DNA of 23,262 nt from Treponema sp. (lineage in GTDB: Bacteria > Spirochaetota > Spirochaetia > Treponematales > Treponemataceae): contig JAFZWX010000198.1 in the NCBI GenBank assembly GCA_017617145.1, forward strand, positions 1 to 23,262, in the 5' to 3' direction. Positions 1 through 7,157 of this stretch are shown here, one piece after another. Position 1 is the stretch's first letter, and the number at the start of each line of letters is the position of its first letter. The position numbers were made by a program, and so were the translations under genes. Below the pieces are notes generated by a model. It saw only the letters and a program-made list of their open reading frames with translations, searched no databases and was not told where the DNA came from.

Positions 1-51
1 CCTAAAAGAAAAAAACGACCATCAAAAAAACTCAAAATCCTATTTAAAGTC

Positions 52-98
52 AAAAAAGGCTGTCCTTTGTTGAAGTGTAAATTACTTGTAGGACAGCC
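52..98 (-). terminator. Hairpin terminator of the tmRNA gene
   Basis: A perfect 9-bp inverted repeat (ggctgtcct at 58-66, aggacagcc at 90-98) encloses a 23-nt loop. On the minus strand it starts 16 nt past the tmRNA 3' end and is followed by six T residues (complement of 52-57), as expected for an intrinsic terminator of ssrA. The plus strand also has a T-rich run right after the hairpin (101-113), so it could stop transcription in both directions. No gene is seen in bases 1-51. Confidence 0.75.
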
Positions 99-114
99 CC
101 TTCTTTTTTTATTG

Positions 115-488
115 TGGAGGTGAGGAGAATTGAACTCCTGTCCGGGAAGGTAAACCAGGTACATCTACAGGTTTAGTTATGCGAGGTATTTGTCGGGAGC
201 CGGTAGCAGCATAACAAGCGTCGCCTCCGTATTCTGATAAAATGTCCCCGTTATATTACAGAAACTATAACAGGCAAGTCCCGATAGGTGAAGGAACATC
301 TTCAGACGCGGAACAGAGCCCAAAGAGTTCCTGCACTGCTATGCAGCGAGTGCTTCTGCAGAAGAAACTTCTTCAGCTTCTTCTTCTTTTCTTGCGAAAA
401 TTGCAGTTATTTGTTTGTCAGTTTAAGGAACCTTCACTCCTACTTGCAGTACAAGATTTCGCAATCCCGTCGAAACCGGGACACCCCC
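115..488 (-). ncRNA. ssrA: Transfer-messenger RNA (tmRNA)
   Basis: tmRNA rescues stalled ribosomes by trans-translation with SmpB and tags the nascent chain for proteolysis. On the minus strand the 5' end reads GGGGGTGTCCCGGTTTCGAC, a typical tmRNA start, and the 3' end carries a T arm with the loop TTCAATTC. The seven 5' bases GGGGGTG pair with 3' CACCTCC (one G-U), giving an RNA of 374 nt before CCA addition; CCA is not encoded. The tag frame is preceded by AAATAACT, resembling E. coli AAATAGTC, has resume codon GCA at 404-402 and stops at TAG (341-339). The tag begins AIFARK and ends AEALAA, with an acidic middle: 21 codons, about twice the usual length. The conserved ALAA end supports the frame. 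Short ORFs overlapping this interval on the plus strand are not genes. Confidence 0.96.
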
Positions 489-501
489 ATACCGTTATAA
501 G

Positions 502-530
502 AATATAGTGCTAATGATATTACATGTCAA
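502..530 (-). promoter_or_regulatory. Sigma-70-type promoter of ssrA
   Basis: On the minus strand TTGACA (530-525), a 17-nt spacer and TATATT (507-502) match the housekeeping consensus at 6/6 and 5/6. The -10 ends 13 nt before the mature tmRNA 5' end, which leaves a short leader for RNase P to remove. A strong promoter suits an abundant stable RNA. Confidence 0.85.
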
Positions 531-550
531 GAGAAAATGAAAATACATCA

Positions 551-642
551 AAAAAATAACTGTTACGGAGTGAAAAAAAGACTGCGACAACTTCCTTCTG
601 TTGTCACCGTCTTTTTTTCACGGGAGTAGCAGTTATTTTTTT
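551..642 (-). repeat. Nested palindromic element, copy A (likely terminator)
   Basis: The element sits between the end of the 7TM phosphatase gene and the ssrA promoter. It has three concentric stems: an outer 12-bp arm (551-562 with 630-641), a middle arm gtgaaaaaaagac/gtctttttttcac, and an apical gacaac/gttgtc stem with loop agaaggaa. Between outer and middle stems lies an internal loop (minus strand ctactccc on one side, tccgtaa on the other). T-runs end both strands, so it can act as a terminator for the upstream gene. The apical 18 nt and both internal-loop strands recur in copy B at 11580-11678, while the stems differ, so this is a repeated family rather than a chance terminator. Confidence 0.8.
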
Positions 643-654
643 ACAAAAATTTCA

Positions 655-2670
655 TCATTTTTTCTTAAGTATTACTAATGTAATATCATCTGCAATTTTA
701 GTACGATTTGCAAAAGTCTTTGCTTCTTCTACAATATTCTGAATCTGTTCTTCCAGCTTTAGGTCTGCACCTTTAAGGAAAGTTCGTTTAAGACGTTCTA
801 CTCCAAATTCCTCACGATTGCGGTTCATTGTTTCTGTTACACCATCTGTGTACAAAAGCATTGTATCGCCTTTTTCTATAGGAACACTAACACATTCAAA
901 AGTTACAGGGAATCCTGAAATACCAATAATTCCAGATTCCATAGCATCACCACGCTTAATTATTTCAAGTTTATGACTTTTTGCCTTATAAAGAATTACA
1001 TTAGGATGTCCCGCATTTACAAAATCAACATTGTTTCCGTTTATTCTTGCAAGAACCCCAGTAAGATAGTTTTCGACATTTCCTTTTTGAGTAATAATTC
1101 TGTCATTTGTTATATTCATTACTTCTTCAAGAGGAAGCTTTTTACCTTTGTTGAATTCATCATTGATGATATTTTTTACAAGCATTGTAACAAGACCAGA
1201 AGAAATACCATGTCCCGAAACATCAAATAATCCAAATCCTTCAAGTGTATCTTTTGAGAAATAAAAATCATATAAGTCACCGGAAACACCTGCCATAGGT
1301 TTGTTGTAATAGGCAACTTCATAATTTTTAAATTCAGGAAGCTTTATGTTATAGAAACTCTGTTGAACAAACGAAGCAAGTTCTATTTCTTTTTCAGCAC
1401 GTTCAATTTCGTATTTGAGGTGTGTATTTGTCTCTTCAAGAGCAGTATTTGATTTTGTAAGTTCTTCAGTTCTGTTTTGTACAAGTCGTTCAAGATTGGC
1501 ATTTAAGAATTCAACGCGATTACTCATATTTGCAAAACTGATTATGAGCATTGCAAGGAAAGTAAAGATTACTGCCTGCCAGCCAAAAACTATTATGATT
1601 GAATAAACTTTCTTGTCAAATAGTATTAATAAACTGGTTATTAAAAGAGAAATTAATACAGGACAAAAACCTATTAATAATTCAGAAACCTTCTTTTTCT
1701 TAGTTTTTATTGATTTTATTATAAAATGTACGGCATAAAGCATTTGAAGAAGCGTTGCTACATACGAAATGCCAAGATATAGGAAAAAATCATGCATTGT
1801 CTGAGTAAATCCCAAAAAGAAACAAGGACCAATTGTCAATGCTGTACGATAGATTTTTCTTGTAAGTGATTCATTATAACCTATATAATCGCGCATGAAA
1901 GAAACAGCAAAGAAACTTGAAAGAATGGCAGATATGCCTCTGAATATTTTTTGTATCAGAAGATATGAAAAAATTGAATTTGAAATATATGGAACTTCAG
2001 AAAAAAAGAAAAACACAAGGAAGAAGCTTGAAAAGAGATTCAGGAGTGCAAATGAACAATACTGTTTATCCTGTTTTCTTAATGAGAATACAGTAAAGTA
2101 CATAATACTAATTATGAACATAACCATGGAAATAATCATATGCATTTTAGTATTAAAAAAATCATAAATTAATAAATGTCTGTCGATTTTTCTTTCTGTA
2201 GAAATGTAGGGAGCTTCCCCCATTCTTCCTTCACCATCAACTTGTATATGAATTATTATTTCATTTCTTTTTTCATCACTATAAAGGGAAGGGGGAAGAA
2301 TATAAGCACTTGCTTTTCCTGAATTTGAAAAAGGTTTTTCGCCAAGAATTCCACTGTGATCTATGTAGTTTCCGTTAAGATAGAATTCATTTGCAATTTT
2401 TATGTTTCCCAAAAAGATTTTCAGTTTTTGATTTTTGAGATCTTTTGGAACCATAAAATAAGTTCTAAGATAAATATCTCCTTTTCGATTTGTAAGTATT
2501 TTTGAAAGTTTTGAAAATTGAGAATTATCTATTGGGGTATAAGTAGTTTGCAACTGGTCAATTGAATATTCCCATTTAGTTAATTTAATTTCAGGATCAT
2601 CTCCGTATCGGCATGAGACATTTAAGAGAAGAATAAATATTATAATTGTAAAAAAAAGAAATTTTTTCAA
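655..2670 (-). CDS. 7TM lipoprotein with C-terminal PP2C/SpoIIE phosphatase domain (RsbU-like)
   Basis: This is a membrane receptor phosphatase, expected to dephosphorylate a STAS anti-anti-sigma-type protein on an external signal. The chosen TTG start gives MKKFLFF, a hydrophobic stretch and a lipobox ending LNVSC (Cys at residue 20); a TTG 45 nt upstream (2715) keeps the frame open but adds a less typical leader. After about 160 extracellular residues come seven hydrophobic segments (about residues 175-390), resembling 7TMR-DISM receptors. A coiled coil follows (NLERLVQNRTEELTKSNTAL and onward), then the phosphatase domain with GVSGDLYDFYF near 460, FDVSGHG near 483, VNAGHPN and LLYTDGVTE. 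The metal-binding Asp residues appear intact. It is the last gene of the signalling group, about 140 nt after the kinase-like gene, and ends at palindromic element A. No clear Shine-Dalgarno is seen, so the start is uncertain. Confidence 0.85.
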   Translation of the reverse strand: MKKFLFFTIIIFILLLNVSCRYGDDPEIKLTKWEYSIDQLQTTYTPIDNSQFSKLSKILTNRKGDIYLRTYFMVPKDLKNQKLKIFLGNIKIANEFYLNGNYIDHSGILGEKPFSNSGKASAYILPPSLYSDEKRNEIIIHIQVDGEGRMGEAPYISTERKIDRHLLIYDFFNTKMHMIISMVMFIISIMYFTVFSLRKQDKQYCSFALLNLFSSFFLVFFFFSEVPYISNSIFSYLLIQKIFRGISAILSSFFAVSFMRDYIGYNESLTRKIYRTALTIGPCFFLGFTQTMHDFFLYLGISYVATLLQMLYAVHFIIKSIKTKKKKVSELLIGFCPVLISLLITSLLILFDKKVYSIIIVFGWQAVIFTFLAMLIISFANMSNRVEFLNANLERLVQNRTEELTKSNTALEETNTHLKYEIERAEKEIELASFVQQSFYNIKLPEFKNYEVAYYNKPMAGVSGDLYDFYFSKDTLEGFGLFDVSGHGISSGLVTMLVKNIINDEFNKGKKLPLEEVMNITNDRIITQKGNVENYLTGVLARINGNNVDFVNAGHPNVILYKAKSHKLEIIKRGDAMESGIIGISGFPVTFECVSVPIEKGDTMLLYTDGVTETMNRNREEFGVERLKRTFLKGADLKLEEQIQNIVEEAKTFANRTKIADDITLVILKKK

Positions 2671-2811
2671 AGATAATCCCAAGCTTGTTAAACTATAATA
2701 TACAAAAAAGTCCAAAAAGAATTTATACCTTATAAGAAATAAATAACTTTTTAGACTTTTTATATAATAGAAACTGATATTTATACCGATTTGATTTCAA
2801 ACCCGTATTAA

Positions 2812-3366
2812 TTATTCTCCGTCGTGATTTACGTTTCTGTATTTCTGCTGATATTTTTTGAGCATAGCAACAGCGTTTCGTTTTCCATTGTAAACAAAAC
2901 CACCATTCCAGTATTCAAGAGCAGCAAAAAGTGCATTACCGCCATCCTGACTATCTGATTCTTTTGTACGGAAAGAAACATAATCAGCAAGCTGTAAGAA
3001 ATCATTGTTATGAAGACATTCCAAACGCTTCTTGTTAAATTCATTCCATTTTTCCAGATCCTGGAAACCTTCACCTTCATCCTGAACAATAATGTGTGCA
3101 TGAGTTGGACTGAATGAATACCATACTGTTACTTTTTTATTAATATCACAGTGATTTCCATGCTTTACAGCGTTCTTGATAACTTCACTTATCTGCTGTT
3201 CAAGAAGGTTGAGTTCCTTAATTTCTGTTGGAGCAGACTGAACAATAAGCAATGTAAAATATCTGATCTGCCTGAAATCTGAAGGGAATTCCTTCTTAAG
3301 CATGTTTGTTTTATCGAATAACGGATCGTTTTCGTCCGAGCGTAATTCTTTTAATTCCTGTGCCAC
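2812..3366 (-). CDS. HATPase (GHKL) serine kinase / anti-sigma-like protein, RsbW/SpoIIAB-type
   Basis: A 184-residue GHKL ATPase-fold protein, probably the kinase or switch partner of the adjacent STAS protein. The N-box EQQISEVIKNAVKHGN (E61 and N65) and the G1 box DEGEGF (about residues 98-103) are clear. The region where RsbW-type kinases carry a G2 lid motif reads DGGNALFAALEYWNGG, which is not a typical GxGL/M pattern, so ATP handling may be atypical. The N-terminal 30 residues are charged and outside the fold. The start is GTG, supported by AAGGAG about 7 nt upstream. It lies 30 nt after the STAS gene and is surely cotranscribed. No sigma factor gene is adjacent, so its final target is unknown. 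Confidence 0.87.
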   Translation of the reverse strand: MAQELKELRSDENDPLFDKTNMLKKEFPSDFRQIRYFTLLIVQSAPTEIKELNLLEQQISEVIKNAVKHGNHCDINKKVTVWYSFSPTHAHIIVQDEGEGFQDLEKWNEFNKKRLECLHNNDFLQLADYVSFRTKESDSQDGGNALFAALEYWNGGFVYNGKRNAVAMLKKYQQKYRNVNHDGE

Positions 3367-3396
3367 GAGTTACTCCTTTACTTCCAAAAAAACTGA

Positions 3397-3735
3397 TTAC
3401 TCTTTCACCATAAGAAGGCCTTCCTCTACGCTGTTTGCAATAGGGAAATAGCCCATAAGCTTTGTAAGCTCAATAACTTTCTTAACCGAACCATGAATGT
3501 TAGAAATGGCAAGTTTAAGATTCATCTTTTTAATTGTAGAACAGATGTAAATCAATGCACCAATTCCAGACGAGTCAATGTAGTCAACCTGTTCAAGATT
3601 AATTACGAAGTTCTTAACGTTCTTTTCAAGCATCTTCATTACAAGTTCCTTGAGCTTGTAAGAGTTATAAAGATCCATTTCGCCTGTTACGTCAATGATA
3701 TATACATCACCATTCTTACGTATTTTAAGTTCCAT
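3397..3735 (-). CDS. STAS-domain anti-sigma factor antagonist (SpoIIAA/RsbV family)
   Basis: A 112-residue single STAS domain. In this family the unphosphorylated form binds the GHKL kinase and releases its target; the kinase phosphorylates a Ser and a PP2C phosphatase removes it. The signature VDYIDSSGIGALIYI holds the expected phosphorylation site (S55 or S56, after D54). Length matches the family (about 110 residues). The ATG start has AAAGGAG upstream at good spacing. It follows the GAF/phosphatase gene by 20 nt and precedes the kinase-like gene by 30 nt, so enzyme, substrate and kinase are made from one mRNA. Confidence 0.94.
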   Translation of the reverse strand: MELKIRKNGDVYIIDVTGEMDLYNSYKLKELVMKMLEKNVKNFVINLEQVDYIDSSGIGALIYICSTIKKMNLKLAISNIHGSVKKVIELTKLMGYFPIANSVEEGLLMVKE

Positions 3736-3755
3736 AAAGAAGCTCCTTTCCTAGT

Positions 3756-5432
3756 TTATTGAATTTTAATAACCAGAATACTCTGGTCGTCGTATTGCTG
3801 TGCAGAACCGCAGTAACCTTTCAGATCGTCTTTAACACGATTAGAAATATCCTTTGCGTTTGCATTCTTATTCTTCAAAATTACTTTCTTTAAATTTTCG
3901 GTAGCATATTGTACACCATTTTCATTAAGAGATTCAAGTAAACCATCAGTACAAGTAACAAGAATGTCTCCATTTGAAAGTGCAACATCTATATCTGTAT
4001 AAACCGAATTCTTTTCAACACCCATTGGTTCACTTGGAGTTGTAAGCTGTTTGAATTCACCTGTAGAATATGAGTAGTGGAAAACAGGGTTATTACCACA
4101 AGTAGAAACCTGTGCTGTATTCTTTGTACTGTCAAAGTTGATAAGGGCTACACTTGCAAAATGGTCAATTTTGGCACTGTCGATACAAATACCTCTGTTG
4201 GCCCATGAAAGAATTGTTGCTGCAGATTGTTCTGTATTAACTGTAAGACGAAGAATGGCTCTAATCATAATCATTACAACAAGAGAATTCATACCTTTTC
4301 CGGCAACGTCTGTCATAATGAAAGAAATTCTATCTTTGCGCGAAGCAATTACATCATAATAATCACCACAAACACCTTCTACGCCATTTGAGAAGCAGCC
4401 GATTGAAACATTTGGAATAACCGGAAGCTTTGCAGGAAGAAGATCCTTCTGGTATTTAGAGGCAATTGTACCGTCTTTGCTGAGTTCTGTATGCTCTGCA
4501 TATGCAAGAAAGCTGTAAAGAGGAGTAAGGGCAGTAGAAATTGCGTCTGCAAGAATAACAGAAGTATCAAAATCGTCCTTTGTGAATTTTTCATTTGCAG
4601 GAAGTCTTGAAAGTCCAATAAGACCCATAGTCCTGTCCTGCTGTTTGATTGGAACAAAAATATAACTACCGCATTTAAGGAAGTCTTCCGGTCCGTTCTG
4701 ATAAACACGAGGATCTTTAATTGAATCTGCAATAAGAGCTGCTTCTCCACTTAAGAAAATAGAACCAAAGATATTTGTATCTGCTAATGGGAAAGATGCA
4801 AAACGAAGGTTTGTTTCAACTCTGAGAGGCTTATGAGGTAAATCATCAGGGAGCTTGTATGGAGGAGGGAAAGAACCCATAAGAGATTTAACGGCAAGGG
4901 CATTATCATAATCATCACCCATAAGGATTACACAACCATCAGCACTGATTTTTTCTGTAATCATCTTATTACAATAATCAAGGAAGTTTTCCATTGATTT
5001 ATCGCGGGAGAAGAATGTAGAAACCTGAGAAACAAGTGTTTTATTAACTTCAAGAAGCTTTTGATTCTTTGTTTCAAGTTCTTTAATAACGCCTTTAACA
5101 AAATCAGAATTTTCAATAGCTGCATTTTGTTCTGCAAGTTTCTTTTCTGCCTTTTTCTTTTCGCGTTTTTCTGGGTTATCAAAGGCTTTTATTACAAGAT
5201 AAGGGAGCGTAATGAATTCGGCAAGTATAACTGCAAATACAAAGTAAATGAAATGCAGATCAAAGAATGAAAAAACGGAGCAAGCTGTAACAATGCCCGT
5301 AACTATAAAAAATGTAAAACTAACTTTTGCAGTATTTCTTAACTTCATTATAAGAAGGAATAGAAATACCAGTACACCAAGTCCTGCTGCTATTAACAGT
5401 GGTACCCCAATGTAATTGTCTATAGAACCCAT
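3756..5432 (-). CDS. Membrane GAF-domain PP2C/SpoIIE phosphatase (RsbU-like)
   Basis: 558 residues, first gene of the partner-switch operon. The N-terminus has two to three hydrophobic segments (about residues 8-30 and 38-85) separated by a short basic loop, so it is anchored in the inner membrane with a cytoplasmic remainder. A Lys/Glu-rich coiled coil (about 90-145) leads into a GAF-like sensor region (about 150-310), then a SpoIIE/PP2C domain with GVCGDYYDVIA near 357, FIMTDVAGKGMNS, STCGNNPVFHY and LVTCTDGLLESL. These carry the usual metal-binding aspartates. The likely substrate is the phospho-STAS protein encoded 20 nt downstream. The ATG has TAAGGAG upstream, and a good promoter overlaps the end of the preceding gene. 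The GAF ligand cannot be deduced. Confidence 0.92.
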   Translation of the reverse strand: MGSIDNYIGVPLLIAAGLGVLVFLFLLIMKLRNTAKVSFTFFIVTGIVTACSVFSFFDLHFIYFVFAVILAEFITLPYLVIKAFDNPEKREKKKAEKKLAEQNAAIENSDFVKGVIKELETKNQKLLEVNKTLVSQVSTFFSRDKSMENFLDYCNKMITEKISADGCVILMGDDYDNALAVKSLMGSFPPPYKLPDDLPHKPLRVETNLRFASFPLADTNIFGSIFLSGEAALIADSIKDPRVYQNGPEDFLKCGSYIFVPIKQQDRTMGLIGLSRLPANEKFTKDDFDTSVILADAISTALTPLYSFLAYAEHTELSKDGTIASKYQKDLLPAKLPVIPNVSIGCFSNGVEGVCGDYYDVIASRKDRISFIMTDVAGKGMNSLVVMIMIRAILRLTVNTEQSAATILSWANRGICIDSAKIDHFASVALINFDSTKNTAQVSTCGNNPVFHYSYSTGEFKQLTTPSEPMGVEKNSVYTDIDVALSNGDILVTCTDGLLESLNENGVQYATENLKKVILKNKNANAKDISNRVKDDLKGYCGSAQQYDDQSILVIKIQ

Positions 5433-5461
5433 ACTAAACCATACTCCTTAGGTATTATTTA

Positions 5462-5490
5462 ATTTTAACATTGAAATTTTCAATCGTCAA
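5462..5490 (-). promoter_or_regulatory. Promoter of the partner-switch operon, overlapping the upstream stop
   Basis: On the minus strand TTGACG (5490-5485), exactly 17 nt, then TAAAAT (5467-5462): 5/6 matches in each box. The -35 lies in the last codons of the preceding gene and its TGA stop falls in the spacer. The start of transcription would be near 5455, giving a leader of about 20 nt containing the Shine-Dalgarno of the GAF/phosphatase gene. Confidence 0.7.
5470..5484. promoter_or_regulatory. Candidate operator palindrome between -35 and -10
   Basis: attgaaa-t-tttcaat forms a 7+7 palindrome with one central base and fills almost the whole 17-nt spacer of the predicted promoter. A dimeric regulator bound here would block RNA polymerase. 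No regulator gene is adjacent, and AT-rich DNA makes short palindromes common, so this is a tentative call. Confidence 0.35.
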
Positions 5491-6430
5491 GTTTTATATA
5501 ATTATCGGCAGAATTTGTAGAAATCGCCCGTCTTAAAACGATTCTTGTGAAAAAATTTTTTATTCTTTTATATAACGGAAGCTGGTAATATTTGCCAAAA
5601 TCCTGTACAGCCTTGTCTATAGAAACATCTTCACCAAAATTCTGCTTTAAGGAATCCCAGTAGCGTACAATCCATACATACATATCGCCCAAAGTACGAT
5701 GCGGAAATTTATGAAGTATATGACATTGGCGGACAGAAGTAACAATTGGCAGATAGACAGTGTTAAACCACGATAAAACTGCATCTTCCATAGAAACTTC
5801 TTCTTCTTTTCCCTGATTCATATAGTATTTATGAGTTAAAATGTGATTATAAATAACGTCGTAACGTCCTGTCCTGGAAAAATCGAGGCACCAGTAATCT
5901 GTAATGTCACCAAAGTTTGTTTCGCTGTAAAAGACACGTTTTTCATAATAAATAATCTGTTTTATGATATCCTGCATGTTTTCGGGCTTATTCAGCTTGA
6001 TTTCACTCTGCAAAGAAACTACTTCTGCATCAATAAATTCTGTTCCACGTGATTTTGCTACAGAAACACGGTGATTTCCATCGCGAACAAAGTAAAGTCC
6101 CGAAATTTCATAAACCTTGATTGGCGGAAGAATGATGTCTTTTATGGCGGCTTCGTCTACATGTTCCCAGCGCATTCTTAAATGTGAGCTTTTTGGGAAA
6201 AAGTGGTTGTCAAAGTCGTTGTATCGGCCTTCGCTGCCAACAATTTTTTCTATTGGAACGACCTTCATCCCAACATAGGTTTCATTTGTAGGATGTATTA
6301 ACTGCTTTACATCATTCAAAGAAATTAAAGATACTTCTTCCGGTGTAAGAAAATGCTGTATTTCATTAAAAAGTGCTTTATTTCTTGCTTTGTTAAAATC
6401 TTCTTCTGCTGTTTTGTCTATAAGATTCAT
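5480..6430 (-). CDS. ParB/sulfiredoxin-like N-domain protein of unknown function
   Basis: 316 residues, soluble, no signal peptide. A central segment (about residues 85-140) has the ParB/Srx-fold pattern: LPPIKVYEISGLYFVRDGNH, then RVSVAKSRGTEFIDAEV, where DGNHR corresponds to the nucleotide-binding GxxR-type box of ParB-like proteins. The remaining sequence, rich in aromatic and charged residues, is not one I recognise, and no helix-turn-helix is evident, so a plasmid-partition role is unlikely. The start ATG overlaps the stop of the metallophosphoesterase gene (ATGA), indicating translational coupling. Known ParB/Srx folds bind CTP or ATP; whether this one does is inference. A promoter for the next operon overlaps its 3' end. 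Confidence 0.75.
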   Translation of the reverse strand: MNLIDKTAEEDFNKARNKALFNEIQHFLTPEEVSLISLNDVKQLIHPTNETYVGMKVVPIEKIVGSEGRYNDFDNHFFPKSSHLRMRWEHVDEAAIKDIILPPIKVYEISGLYFVRDGNHRVSVAKSRGTEFIDAEVVSLQSEIKLNKPENMQDIIKQIIYYEKRVFYSETNFGDITDYWCLDFSRTGRYDVIYNHILTHKYYMNQGKEEEVSMEDAVLSWFNTVYLPIVTSVRQCHILHKFPHRTLGDMYVWIVRYWDSLKQNFGEDVSIDKAVQDFGKYYQLPLYKRIKNFFTRIVLRRAISTNSADNYIKLDD

Positions 6431-7152
6431 TTTTTTTGTGCTCCGTTTTGTGGAAATTCTATTATCCAGTGTGCATAAGCATTTACAACTGTGGTTTCTT
6501 CACTTACTGTAACTCTTTTTTCGCGCATATCGTAAAGGTGTATATGACCGTGAACAAGGTATGCAGGCTTAAATTTTTTTATAAACCAGTTAAAGCATTC
6601 AAAACCCTTGTGACACGGATCTTCTTTATCATGAATATGGCGTGGAGAGGCATGTGTTAGAAGAATATCAATGTATCTGCCGTATTTTAATTTATTTTTT
6701 ATAAGAGTCGGAATCATTTTACGCAGTTTGCGTTTCATTTGATGTTCTGTGTATTGATTTAGACCTTTGTTGTATTCTATGGAACCGGAAACTCCTGCAA
6801 TAAGAAGTGGAGTTGTCTTTCCTGTTATCGGATCTGTAAACTTCAGACTGGTATCTGCAAAAACTTTAAAACCAGCATAAGTACCACCGTGCCCGAAATT
6901 TGATTGCCTGTAGTCTGTATGAATTCCTTCTGGTGTATTACGTGCCGCCCTGTGATAAAAGGCAAAATCTTTTAAATTATGATTTCCAAAAACAAAATAT
7001 GTTGGTTTATTCAGCATTGTAACTACAAAATCAACATAATCAAGAGGAAGGTCTCCTGCACACAAGACCAGATCTACATCGCCAAAGGTTTCGCGTATAT
7101 TCTGATTGTATATAAGAGGATCAACATAATCGGAAAGACAAAGAATTTTCAT
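6427..7152 (-). CDS. Metallophosphoesterase-family protein with altered metal site
   Basis: 241 residues with the calcineurin-like phosphoesterase layout: MKILCLSDYVD (D8), CAGDL (G33-D34), VFGNHN (N57-H58), LLTHAS near 165 and VHGHIH near 200. It would hydrolyse phosphomono- or diesters with a two-metal centre. The first motif, normally D-x-H, has D8-Y9-V10, so one usual metal ligand is missing, and the GNHD/E motif ends in Asn. Activity, if any, may rely on D11 or a single metal. The gene starts 5 nt after the TPR gene stop and overlaps the ParB-like gene by 4 nt, so the three are one unit. The substrate is unknown; cyclic dinucleotide or nucleotide phosphodiester hydrolysis is possible. 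Confidence 0.85.
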   Translation of the reverse strand: MKILCLSDYVDPLIYNQNIRETFGDVDLVLCAGDLPLDYVDFVVTMLNKPTYFVFGNHNLKDFAFYHRAARNTPEGIHTDYRQSNFGHGGTYAGFKVFADTSLKFTDPITGKTTPLLIAGVSGSIEYNKGLNQYTEHQMKRKLRKMIPTLIKNKLKYGRYIDILLTHASPRHIHDKEDPCHKGFECFNWFIKKFKPAYLVHGHIHLYDMREKRVTVSEETTVVNAYAHWIIEFPQNGAQKK

Positions 7153-7157
7153 TATGC

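Noticed and set aside
1..51. Partial gene at the left edge
   Set aside because: A-rich sequence with no convincing frame or start; nothing supportable.
242..508. Plus-strand open frames over the tmRNA
   Set aside because: They lie antisense to ssrA, have no ribosome binding site and encode low-complexity Leu-rich peptide complementary to the tag region.
551..642. Integron attC recombination site (integrons are known in Treponema denticola)
   Set aside because: The outer arms lack the RYYYAAC/GTTRRRY core pair, there are no gene cassettes or integrase nearby, and the flanking genes are core functions.
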